This document shows, one piece after another, positions 53,779 to 61,619 of a DNA stretch of 64,000 nucleotides. Position 1 is the first letter of the stretch. Every line of letters starts with the position of its first letter. This DNA comes from Streptomyces camelliae (GTDB lineage: Bacteria; Actinomycetota; Actinomycetes; Streptomycetales; Streptomycetaceae). The stretch covers positions 5,022,001-5,086,000 of the forward strand of contig NZ_CP115300.1 of the NCBI RefSeq assembly GCF_027625935.1, in the 5' to 3' direction. Under the pieces are notes generated by a model. The model searched no databases. It worked only from the letters and a program-made list of their open reading frames with translations, and was not told the origin of the DNA. Both the position numbers and the translations under genes were made by a program.

Positions 53779-53881
53779 AGCTGGAGCCCGTCAGGCCCGG
53801 CGGACGTAGAGCCTCAGGCCTGGCGGACGTAGAGCAGCAGGCCCGGCGGACGTAGAGCCTCAGGCCTGGCGGACGTAGAGC
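53768..53881. repeat. Tandem repeat made from a gene's 3' end, five copies
   Basis: GGCGGACGTAGAGC occurs at 53768, 53799, 53822, 53845 and 53868 (spacing 31, 23, 23, 23). The copy at 53868 encodes the end of the GNAT fusion protein on the minus strand (LLLYVRQ). The others are extra copies beyond its stop, and the first supplies the TAG of DUF4031 on the plus strand. Confidence 0.88.
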
Positions 53882-54963
53882 AGCAGTCCGTCCTCCACGC
53901 CGTGCCCGGCGTGTGCGATGCGCTCCTCCTCCACGGTCGCGCGGGTGAAGCCGGCCCGGGACACCACGCGCTGCGAGGGGACGTTGGCGTGCTCGACGGT
54001 CGCGATGACCATGCGGACGTCGTCCCGGGCCAGCGCCCAGTCGGCCAGCGTGCGCAGGGCCTCCGTCGCGTACCCCTGGCCCCGGGCGCCCTCGGCGAGG
54101 TCGTAGCCGACCTCCACCCAGCCCTCCTCGTCGGGGGCGCCGTGGAAGCCGATGCCGCCGATCGCGCGGCCGTCCTCGTGCCGGACGAGGGCGAAGACCC
54201 CGAACTCCGGTCGGTGCACACCCGCTTCGTACGCCTTCACCAGCATGCCGGCGGCGTCCCGGGTGCCCTCGTACGGGCCGCCCTCGATCCAGTCCAGGCC
54301 GCCGTCGCCGCCGAGCCGCAGATCGCGGGCGGCGGCCGGGCGCAGGCCGGTGAGGGTGATGCGGTCGGCGGGGATGACGAGGTTGTTGCGCCAGCGCCAG
54401 TCGGTGACCGGGGCGCGGCCGGGCAGCTCGCCGCGCCCGGTGGCCCACAGCAGGGTCGGCCAGGGCTCGGGGCCGGGCTTGACCTGCGGGAAGAGCCAGG
54501 CGAGGACGGATTCGGCGAGGTCGGCCGGGGGTTCGTAGGGGAGGCCGAGGCCCTGGGTGATGTCGTAGGTGTGCAGCAGTGTCTCCACGACGCCCATCGC
54601 CGCGAAGCCCTCGCGGTCGGCGCTGCGGAACGGGAAGGGGTGGAAGGCGCGGGCGCCGGGCGGGGTGGTGCGGAGGGTGGCGGTGAGCAGGCCGCCGGCC
54701 GTCTCGATCACCTGTAGGAGGCCGGTGTTGTCCGTGCCCTCGTCCAGGGTGATGTCGAAGGGGACGTAGGCGTCCTGGGCGCCGCTCGCCAACTGGCCGG
54801 CGTAGGCGACGAGAGCGCCCGCGATGTGCTCGGCCGTCCTCCAACAGCTCCACTCCAGCCCCCCGGCCGTGACCTCCGTCCAGTCCCGGTCCGCAGCCGG
54901 CCGCAGCGCCGCCACGCATCCGGTGACGGCCCTGTTCACATCTTCCCCGTTGATCGTTCGCAT
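53860..54963 (-). CDS. Fusion of MPI-N/DinB-like domain and GNAT acetyltransferase
   Basis: The 367-residue product joins a mycothiol-dependent maleylpyruvate-isomerase N-terminal type domain (residues about 1-190: WSCWRTAEHIAGALVAYAGQLAS, GVVETLLHTYDITQGLGL) to a C-terminal GNAT domain (about 200-367: IGGIGFHG, AEGARGQGYATEALRTL). The two His that position metal in DinB-like folds (AEHIAG, LLHTYD) are present. It may detoxify or acetylate small molecules. ATG 54963 has TAGAGT 7 nt upstream. The C-terminal LLLYVRQA is the parent of the tandem repeat downstream. Confidence 0.85.
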   Translation of the reverse strand: MRTINGEDVNRAVTGCVAALRPAADRDWTEVTAGGLEWSCWRTAEHIAGALVAYAGQLASGAQDAYVPFDITLDEGTDNTGLLQVIETAGGLLTATLRTTPPGARAFHPFPFRSADREGFAAMGVVETLLHTYDITQGLGLPYEPPADLAESVLAWLFPQVKPGPEPWPTLLWATGRGELPGRAPVTDWRWRNNLVIPADRITLTGLRPAAARDLRLGGDGGLDWIEGGPYEGTRDAAGMLVKAYEAGVHRPEFGVFALVRHEDGRAIGGIGFHGAPDEEGWVEVGYDLAEGARGQGYATEALRTLADWALARDDVRMVIATVEHANVPSQRVVSRAGFTRATVEEERIAHAGHGVEDGLLLYVRQA

Positions 54964-54990
54964 GAGGCGCACTCTAGGGAAGGCGCGGGC

Positions 54991-55638
54991 TCAGGTCGAC
55001 AGCAATTCCAGCTCCGAGGCGAGGTTGTAGCGGGCGGTGGCCTCCCAGTGCTCCTGGCCGTACGGGGTGCGGAACAGCCTTGGCAGTCCGAGGAGTTGGC
55101 GCAGAATCGCCGAACGGCCCTCCCGGAAGGCGTCGTTCGGCACGAAGTGGTACTCCTCGCGCACCTCGGCGGTGTAGGTGGCGTACGCCGACGGGGGCGC
55201 GGCCAGGATCGCGAGGTCCGCGTCGCACAGCACCTGGCCGTCGCGGTCGTCGTCGGCCGGGTCGTGCGTGACGGTGAGCCGGACCAGCCGGGCCACCTCG
55301 GCGGTCTTGTCCCGCGAGACCCCGGCCTCGGGGAGGGCGCGCTCGGCGAGGCGGGCGGAGCGCTCCTCGTTCGTCGACCGTTCCGGCAGGTACACGGCGT
55401 CGTGGAACCAGGCGGCCAGGCGTACGACGTCCGGGTCGTCCGCGTACTCCGCGAGCACGTCGATGCGGTCGAGGACCGCCGTGAGGTGCTCAAGGGTGTG
55501 GTAACGGCGCTGCGGTTCCTGCCAGCGGCGCAGCAGGGCATCGGCGTACCGGTACGGGTCCGGGGCGCAGGAGTCGTCGTCACGTGCCGCGAGCAGGGCA
55601 TGCAGCCAGCGGGAACGCAGGGCGTCGAGGTCGGCCAT
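54991..55638 (-). CDS. HD-domain predicted metal-dependent phosphohydrolase
   Basis: The 215-residue product has RYHTLEHLTAVLD, AAWFHDAVYLP and LCDADLAILAA, a YHTxxH plus HD signature. It is similar to proteins annotated as predicted metal-dependent HD phosphohydrolases; nucleotide-like substrates are typical but unproven. ATG 55638 is chosen, with an alternative GTG two codons upstream. It lies 27 bp before the GNAT fusion gene on the same strand and is divergent from cutC, with a dre-like site between. Confidence 0.85.
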   Translation of the reverse strand: MADLDALRSRWLHALLAARDDDSCAPDPYRYADALLRRWQEPQRRYHTLEHLTAVLDRIDVLAEYADDPDVVRLAAWFHDAVYLPERSTNEERSARLAERALPEAGVSRDKTAEVARLVRLTVTHDPADDDRDGQVLCDADLAILAAPPSAYATYTAEVREEYHFVPNDAFREGRSAILRQLLGLPRLFRTPYGQEHWEATARYNLASELELLST

Positions 55639-55691
55639 GGGCACATTGTGGCGTGCTGTCGGCCGCGGGAGGGGGTAGGGCGTACCCTTGA

Positions 55692-55707
55692 ATTGGACTA
55701 GACCTCT
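55692..55707. promoter_or_regulatory. Strong dre-like (DasR) site between the HD gene and cutC
   Basis: ATTGGACTAGACCTCT matches the dre consensus at 13 of 16. It differs by one base from the reverse complement of the nagK dre site at 35803-35818 (AGTGGACTAGACCTCT). It lies 41 bp before cutC and 54 bp before the HD gene. Confidence 0.6.
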
Positions 55708-55748
55708 ACACCTGTCCCTGGACCTGTAGCCGCGATGAATGGGGTGCC

Positions 55749-56450
55749 ATGAGCAAGCGTGCAGTCCTGGAGGTGATCGCGCTCGACGTCGAGGACGCGG
55801 TCGCCGCCCAGGCCGGAGGCGCGGATCGCCTGGAGCTGGTCACCGAGATGGCGGCCGACGGGCTCACCCCCGCGCCGGCCACCGTCGCCGGCATCCGGGC
55901 GGCCGTCGACATCGACCTGCGCGTGATGCTGCGGCTGACGGACGGTTTTGCGGCCGGAGCCGCCGGGGACCTGGAGCGGCTGGTCCGGGTGGCGAGCGAG
56001 CTGCGGGACGCGGGCGCCGACCAGTTCGTGCTCGGGTTCCTCGACGCGGACGGCGGGGTGGACCTGGCGGCGGTGGAGCGGGTGGCCTGCGCGCTGGACG
56101 GCTGCGCGTGGACCTTCCACCGCGCGATCGACCGCGCCGCCGACCGCGAGGCCCTGCGCAAGCAGCTCGCCGACCTGCCCGGCCTGGACACCTACCTCAC
56201 GGCGGGCGCCGCAGGCGGGGTGGACGAGGGGCTGCCGACGCTGCTCGCGGAGGCGGGGCGCCGGGGCGAGCCCGGGTACGGCCAGACGGTCCTGGTGGGC
56301 GGCGGGCTGCGCCTGGAGCACGTACGCCCCCTGCGCACGGCAGGGATCGACGCCTTCCACATCGGCGGCGCCGCTCGCCCCGCGGGTTGGGCCGGGCCGG
56401 TTTCCGAGGAGGCTGTGCGGGAATGGCGGAGGGTGCTGGACGGGGAATAG
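55749..56450 (+). CDS. cutC: CutC family protein
   Basis: The 233-residue TIM-barrel protein starts VLEVIALDVEDAVAAQAGGADRLELVTEM and has FHRAIDRAADREALRKQL and TAGAAGGVDEGLPTL, the CutC signature. CutC was linked to copper tolerance, but a direct copper role is disputed. Proximity of murQ and a dre-like site would fit a sugar-related role; this is inference. It has no adjacent copper exporter. Confidence 0.92.
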   Translation: MSKRAVLEVIALDVEDAVAAQAGGADRLELVTEMAADGLTPAPATVAGIRAAVDIDLRVMLRLTDGFAAGAAGDLERLVRVASELRDAGADQFVLGFLDADGGVDLAAVERVACALDGCAWTFHRAIDRAADREALRKQLADLPGLDTYLTAGAAGGVDEGLPTLLAEAGRRGEPGYGQTVLVGGGLRLEHVRPLRTAGIDAFHIGGAARPAGWAGPVSEEAVREWRRVLDGE

Positions 56451-56488
56451 CGCCGCTCCGGTTCTGGACTTACGCCCGGTGCGGCGCC

Positions 56489-56598
56489 GTCGTGGTGGCT
56501 CGCTCCCCCACGTTCTCGGCTTCGCTCGAACAGGGGGGACCCCCATCGCGGCGGAGCCGCATATCGGACACAGCCCCGCGCCCCTTCGGGGCGCTTCC
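56489..56598. repeat. Dispersed palindromic repeat, copy B (intergenic, full length)
   Basis: This copy is intact, with CTCCCCCACGTTCTCGGC, CAGGGGGGACCCCCATCGC, GGCGGAGCCGCATATC and a terminal hairpin GCGCCCC-TTC-GGGGCGC. It ends 1 bp before the stop of the minus-strand gene at 56600 and may serve as its terminator. Confidence 0.88.
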
Positions 56599-56599
56599 C

Positions 56600-57280
56600 T
56601 CACGCAGTCGCGAGGACGACCAGGACGAAGAGGAACACCACGCCGAAGCCCGAGAGCGGGAGCAGGCCGAACATTCCGGCCGGGCGGCGGAACACCGGGA
56701 GGCCCGGGTCCAGGCCGGGGCCGAGTGCGGCCGTCGGGGCGGGCAGCTTGCGGATCTTGGACAGGGCGAAGAGGTTGATCAGCAGCGTGATGGGCGTGAT
56801 GATCATCGACATCGGACCCCACCAGCCCTTCGCCAGCGTGTCCGACTGCATCTTGCGGAAGACGGCGAGCGCGCAGGACTGGCAGAAGGTGCCCTTGCGC
56901 CACAGGTTCCGCATCACGATCAGCATGCCCTGGTGGCCCCGGATCGTCACCCGCGTGGCGGGCCCGGCTCCGCACACCTCGCACCCGGGGCCGGCGGGCG
57001 CCTGCTGATACGGGGCGGGCCGGCTGTGGTCGACGGGCGCCTGCTGGTACGGAGCCTGGGGCTGGCCGTAGCCGCCGGGCGCCTGCTGGGGCGGATACGG
57101 CGCGGGCGCCTGCTGATACGCCCCGGGGGCCGGCTGCTGGTAGGCCCCGGGTGCCTGCGCGTAGGGCCCGGGCGCCTGCGCGTACGGCCCAGGCGCCTGC
57201 TGCGCGTAGGGACCCGGCTGCTGCGGGTACGCCCCGGGGGTCTGCTGGTATCCGGGATGCGGGGACGGCGGTGTGCTCAA
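56600..57280 (-). CDS. Pro/Tyr/Gln-rich membrane protein with zinc ribbon
   Basis: The 226-residue product has about 95 residues of low-complexity repeats (PGPYAQAPGAYQQPAPG) and a CEVCG...GTFCQSC zinc ribbon (about 100-132). Two transmembrane helices (MSMIITPITLLINLFAL and GFGVVFLFVLVVLATA) complete it. Such Pro/Gln-rich actinobacterial proteins with a zinc ribbon and TM pair are common, of unknown function, and may be condensate or scaffold forming. TTG 57280 has AAAGG 6 nt upstream; GTG 57319 is an alternative. Confidence 0.75.
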   Translation of the reverse strand: MSTPPSPHPGYQQTPGAYPQQPGPYAQQAPGPYAQAPGPYAQAPGAYQQPAPGAYQQAPAPYPPQQAPGGYGQPQAPYQQAPVDHSRPAPYQQAPAGPGCEVCGAGPATRVTIRGHQGMLIVMRNLWRKGTFCQSCALAVFRKMQSDTLAKGWWGPMSMIITPITLLINLFALSKIRKLPAPTAALGPGLDPGLPVFRRPAGMFGLLPLSGFGVVFLFVLVVLATA

Positions 57281-57366
57281 CGGAGGCCTTTCCAAAGGGG
57301 GACGCGACAGACCTGACACAACGGCACCGCAGCCTACTCATCCGCACCGACAGCCCCGCCGTCGGC

Positions 57367-59442
57367 TCACCCCAGCTGTGCGGGCAGCGGCGCCGAGTGC
57401 GTGACGATCAGGCCCGACACCGCTCGGGTCAGCGCCACGTACAGCCGCCGCAGCCCCGTCCGCTCGTCCGGCTCCCCGTCCACCACCGCCTGCGGTTCGT
57501 CCAGGGCGACGTAGTCGTACTCAAGGCCCTTGGCGAGGGAGGCCGGGACCAGGGTGAGGCGGGTCTCGCGGGTGGTCTCCTCGCCGGGGGCGAGATACGT
57601 GATCCCCGCCGCCGTCAGGGCCTCGGCCAGGGCCGGGATGCGGGCGTCGGCGGCGATCAGGCCCGTCGAGCCCTCGTTGCCCAGCAACTCCTCGCAGGCC
57701 GCGACGACGTCGGCGGTCCCGGTGGCCGTACGGACCTCGAAGAAGCCGGGGTTCTCCCGGACGGAGGCGACCGGGGTGAGACCGGGGGCGATGTGGGGGA
57801 GCAGCCGGGAGGCGTAACGGATGACGTCCGTCGGCACGCGGAAACCCGCCGTCAGTTCCTCGATCACACCGTCCCGCTTGCCCAGGTGGGCCAGCGCCTC
57901 GTCCCAGCTCCGGGTCGCCCACGGGGTCGTGCCCTGGGCCAGGTCGCCGAGGACGGTGGCGCTGCCGGTGGTGCAGCGGCGGCCGACCGAGCGGTACTGC
58001 ATGGGGGACAGGTCCTGCGCCTCGTCCAGGACGACATGGCCGAGCGAGTGCGTGCGCTGGATCAGGTCCGTCGCCTCGTCGATCAGCACCGCGTCCGCCG
58101 ACGACCACCTGGCCGACTTCACGCTGCGCACCGGCTTGGCCCACAGGATCGTCTTCTGCTCGTCCTCGTCGAGGATCCCCGCGGCGTGCTCGGCGAGGAA
58201 GTCCGCGTCCGTCAGCAGGCGCAGCACCAGTTTCGCCGGGTCCACGGCCGGCCAGACCGCCTTCACGGCCGCCTTGACCGCGCTGTTGCGGGCCACCGCG
58301 TCCTGCACCCGGTCGTCCGGCGCCTCCCCGGCCCGCTCCATCTGTACCAGCACCGCGTGCGCGATCCGCTGCGGCAGGGCCTCGCGGGCGGCGCCGTACC
58401 GGATGTCCCGCTCCAGCAACTCCCGTACGACGTCCTCCAGTTCGTACGCCGGTACCCGCCAGCGCCGCGACCCGCGCACGACCACGACCGGCTCCGTCGG
58501 CATGCTCACGTGCGCGTACAGCGCCCGGCGCAGCACCTCGGCCATCCGGGCGTCGCCCTTGACCACGGCCGCGGCCGCCTCGTCCGTGCCGCGCACCTCC
58601 ACATGCGCCACCAGGTCGTCCACGGTGGCCTGCTGCACCGCCAACTCGCCCAGGGCGGGCAGGACTTGCTCGATGTAGTGCAGGAAGGACCGGTTCGGCC
58701 CGATGACGAGCGTGCCGGTGCGGGCCAGCCGCTCCCGGTGGGCGTAGAGCAGATACGCGACCCGGTGCAGACCCACGGCGGTCTTCCCGGTGCCGGGCCC
58801 TCCCTGCACACAGACGGTCCCGCCCAGCCCGCTGCGGACGATCTCGTCCTGCTCGGGCTGGATGGTGGCGACGATGTCCCGCATGGGGCCGACGCGCGGC
58901 CGCTCGATCTCCTGCTGGAGCAGCTTGCTGGCCTTCGCGGACTCCTCCGGGTCGGACAGGTGCTCGTCCTCGTACGCCGTGAGGTCGCCGCCGGTGTAGC
59001 CGAAGCGGCGGCGCAGCCCGACGTCCATCGGGTCCTTCTTGGACGCCCGGTAGAACGGCTGGGAGACCGGGGCACGCCAGTCGATGACCATCGGGTCCCC
59101 GTCGGCGTCGTGCACATGCCGGCGCCCGATGTAGAACTGCTCTCCCTCCGCGCCCTCGGCCTGGTCCGCCTTCGGGGCGTGCAGATAGTCGAGCCGCCCG
59201 AAGAACAGCGGGGTGTCGCTCAGGTCGGCCAGCGCCTTGATCCGCTCGTCGATCTGGCGGGACAGCACCTGGGCGTTCACCCAGTTCGCGGCGACGTCCT
59301 TGATGTCCAGCGCCTCCACGTCCTCACGCATGGCGCGCAGCGCGGCACGGGAGGCGGACAGATGGGCGCGCTCCCGGGCGAGGGGGTCGTCGAGCGGGGC
59401 AGCGAGCGGGGCGTCGAGCGGCTCTGGGGCGGGCGTGGACAA
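57367..59442 (-). CDS. helD: HelD-like SF1 helicase/RNA polymerase-recycling ATPase
   Basis: The 691-residue UvrD-like protein has the HelD N-terminal coiled coil (LSASRAALRAMREDVEAL) and FFGRLDY...VIDWRAPVSQPFY. Walker A is GGPGTGKTAVGLHRVAYLL, Walker B is VLDEAQDLSPMQ and motif VI is LRRLYVALTRA. HelD enters RNA polymerase channels and releases stalled or rifamycin-bound enzyme. TTG 59442 is chosen because GGAGG lies 7 nt upstream; a longer frame to 59574 is less likely. I looked for a rifamycin-associated element upstream and did not see one. Confidence 0.85.
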   Translation of the reverse strand: MSTPAPEPLDAPLAAPLDDPLARERAHLSASRAALRAMREDVEALDIKDVAANWVNAQVLSRQIDERIKALADLSDTPLFFGRLDYLHAPKADQAEGAEGEQFYIGRRHVHDADGDPMVIDWRAPVSQPFYRASKKDPMDVGLRRRFGYTGGDLTAYEDEHLSDPEESAKASKLLQQEIERPRVGPMRDIVATIQPEQDEIVRSGLGGTVCVQGGPGTGKTAVGLHRVAYLLYAHRERLARTGTLVIGPNRSFLHYIEQVLPALGELAVQQATVDDLVAHVEVRGTDEAAAAVVKGDARMAEVLRRALYAHVSMPTEPVVVVRGSRRWRVPAYELEDVVRELLERDIRYGAAREALPQRIAHAVLVQMERAGEAPDDRVQDAVARNSAVKAAVKAVWPAVDPAKLVLRLLTDADFLAEHAAGILDEDEQKTILWAKPVRSVKSARWSSADAVLIDEATDLIQRTHSLGHVVLDEAQDLSPMQYRSVGRRCTTGSATVLGDLAQGTTPWATRSWDEALAHLGKRDGVIEELTAGFRVPTDVIRYASRLLPHIAPGLTPVASVRENPGFFEVRTATGTADVVAACEELLGNEGSTGLIAADARIPALAEALTAAGITYLAPGEETTRETRLTLVPASLAKGLEYDYVALDEPQAVVDGEPDERTGLRRLYVALTRAVSGLIVTHSAPLPAQLG

Positions 59443-59710
59443 GGGGGTGCCTCCGGTAGACCTGCTGGGGTGGCTACGACGATGCCGCACGGTTTCCGAC
59501 CGGGCGACGGCGCTCCGCGGAAGGGAGGCGGGCAAGAGCGGAGATTCTAGGGGAGGGGATGGGGAGGGGGCCAATGAATTTCCCGGCCCCTAGGGGACAC
59601 GTGATCCCTGGAGTAGGGGGCGGAGTCCACCCGCGGGCCTAGTCCGGGGCATCCGGAATTGGCCCCGGAGACCGATGCGGGTCTTATGCCCGGAGAGCCA
59701 CCATGGAGAC

Positions 59711-59893
59711 ATGAGCGCAGCATCCATCTCCCCGGCCCCCGCCCGACCCCCGGCCGGCGCCACAGCCACGGACGGCCCCCATCACCATCCGATCGGCAAC
59801 GCCCTGCGCGCCCTCAAGGTGTTCGCGGAAGCGGCGATCAGCGTCGTGATCTTCGGCGAGTACGGCGAGGAAGCGGGCATACGCCGCAAGTGA
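59711..59893 (+). CDS. Small conserved protein of unknown function
   Basis: The 60-residue product (MSAASISPAPARPPAGATAT then IGNALRALKVFAEAAISVVIFGEYGEEAGIRRK) has a disordered Pro/Ala N-terminus and an amphipathic or membrane-associating C-terminal helix. It looks like a family of small streptomycete proteins ending EYGEEAG; I know no function. GGAGAC lies just before ATG 59711. It ends 6 bp before the stop of the convergent XPB gene. Confidence 0.7.
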   Translation: MSAASISPAPARPPAGATATDGPHHHPIGNALRALKVFAEAAISVVIFGEYGEEAGIRRK

Positions 59894-59899
59894 CCCGGC

Positions 59900-61543
59900 T
59901 CAGCTCTCCGCAAGGATCTCGTCGGCGTCCACGATGCGGTAGGCATAGCCCTGCTCGGCCAGGAAGCGCTGCCGGTGGGCGGCGAAGTCCTGGTCGAGGG
60001 TGTCGCGGGCGACCACCGAGTAGAAGTGGGCCTGGTGGCCGTCGGCCTTCGGGCGCAGCACGCGGCCCAGGCGCTGGGCCTCCTCCTGGCGCGAGCCGAA
60101 GGTGCCGGACACCTGGATGGCGACCGTCGCCTCGGGCAGGTCGATGGAGAAGTTCGCGACCTTCGACACCACCAGCACACTGATCTCGCCCTCGCGGAAC
60201 GCGTCGAAGAGCTTCTCGCGCTGCGCGTTGGACGTCTCGCCCTTGATCACCGGGGCGTTCAAGTGCTCGCCCAGTTCGTCGAGTTGGTCGATGTACTGGC
60301 CGATGACGAGGATCTGCTGGCCGGCGAAGCGGCGCACGATCGCCTCCGTCACCTTCCGCTTGGTGTCCGTCGTCGCGCAGAAGCGGTACTTCTCCTCCGT
60401 CTCGGCGGTGGCGTACGCGAGCCGCTCGGAGTCGGTCAGGTTCACCCGCACCTCGACGCAGTCGGCGGGCGCGATGTACCCCTGCGCCTCGATCTCCTTC
60501 CAGGGCGCGTCGAACCGCTTGGGCCCGATGAGGGAGAAGACGTCCGACTCGCGCCCGTCCTCACGGACCAGCGTCGCCGTCAGCCCCAGCCGCCGGCGCG
60601 CCTGGAGATCGGCGGTGAACTTGAAGACGGGAGCCGGCAGCAGATGCACCTCGTCGTAGACGATCAGCCCCCAGTCCCGGGAGTCGAACAGCTCCAGGTG
60701 CGGATAGACACCCTTCCGCTTCGTCGTCAGCACCTGGTACGTGGCGATGGTGACCGGCCGGATCTCCTTCCTCGTCCCGCTGTACTCGCCGATCTCGTCC
60801 TCGGTCAGCGAGGTCCGCTTCACCAGCTCGTGCTTCCACTGCCGCGCCGAGACGGTGTTGGTGACGAGGATGAGGGTGGTCGACTTGGCCTGCGCCATGG
60901 ACCCGGCGCCGACCAGGGTCTTTCCGGCACCGCACGGCAGCACCACGACCCCGCTGCCGCCGTGCCAGAAGTTCTCCACGGCCTGCTTCTGGTACGGCCT
61001 GAGCGCCCAGCCGTCCTCCAGCAGCTCGATCGGGTGCGCCTCACCGTCGACGTACCCGGCGAGGTCCTCGGCCGGCCAGCCCAGCTTCAGCAGCACCTGC
61101 TTGATCTGCCCGCGCTCCGAGGGGTGCACGACGACGGTGTCGGGGTCGATCCGGGCGCCCACCAGCGGAATGATCCGCTTGGACCGCAGCACCTCCTCCA
61201 GCACCGGCCGGTCGGTGGTGGTGAGCACGAGTCCGTGCGCCGGGTGCTTGGACAGGGTCAGCCGGCCGTAGCGGTCCATCGTGTCGGCGATGTCGACCAG
61301 CAGCGCGTGCGGCACCGGATACCGGCTGTACTGCACCAGCGCGTCCACGACCTGCTCGGCGTCGTGCCCGGCCGCCCGCGCGTTCCACAGCCCGAGCGGC
61401 GTGACCCGGTAGGTGTGGATGTGCTCCGGCGCCCGCTCCAGCTCGGCGAACGGCGCGATGGCCCGCCGGCAGTCGTCGGCCCGCTCGTGGTCGACTTCCA
61501 GGAGCAGGGTCTTGTCGGACTGTACGATCAGCGGTCCGTTCAC
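59900..61543 (-). CDS. xpb: XPB-type SF2 DNA helicase
   Basis: The 547-residue product has a damage-recognition-like N-terminal domain (GPLIVQSDKTLLLEVDH), Walker A VVLPCGAGKTLVGAG, Walker B VYDEVHLLPA (DEVH), the XPB-specific RED motif LVREDGRES and motif VI QRLGRVLRPKADG. It unwinds DNA 3'-5' in repair. GTG 61543 aligns with mycobacterial XPB starts; TTG 61567 and GTG 61552 are alternatives. The helicase-associated gene upstream, on the same strand 76 bp away, is its usual partner in actinobacteria. Confidence 0.9.
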   Translation of the reverse strand: MNGPLIVQSDKTLLLEVDHERADDCRRAIAPFAELERAPEHIHTYRVTPLGLWNARAAGHDAEQVVDALVQYSRYPVPHALLVDIADTMDRYGRLTLSKHPAHGLVLTTTDRPVLEEVLRSKRIIPLVGARIDPDTVVVHPSERGQIKQVLLKLGWPAEDLAGYVDGEAHPIELLEDGWALRPYQKQAVENFWHGGSGVVVLPCGAGKTLVGAGSMAQAKSTTLILVTNTVSARQWKHELVKRTSLTEDEIGEYSGTRKEIRPVTIATYQVLTTKRKGVYPHLELFDSRDWGLIVYDEVHLLPAPVFKFTADLQARRRLGLTATLVREDGRESDVFSLIGPKRFDAPWKEIEAQGYIAPADCVEVRVNLTDSERLAYATAETEEKYRFCATTDTKRKVTEAIVRRFAGQQILVIGQYIDQLDELGEHLNAPVIKGETSNAQREKLFDAFREGEISVLVVSKVANFSIDLPEATVAIQVSGTFGSRQEEAQRLGRVLRPKADGHQAHFYSVVARDTLDQDFAAHRQRFLAEQGYAYRIVDADEILAES

Positions 61544-61619
61544 GAGCGGCACACACCCTTTCCTCAACGGCCAAACGTCCAGTGTGCCGCATTCGCCGCG
61601 GAACCGGGTGAGCCGCAGG

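Noticed and set aside
59443..59710. Rifamycin-associated element upstream of the HelD-like gene
   Set aside because: No GGGGCTTGC-type inverted repeat is present, so rifamycin induction cannot be claimed.
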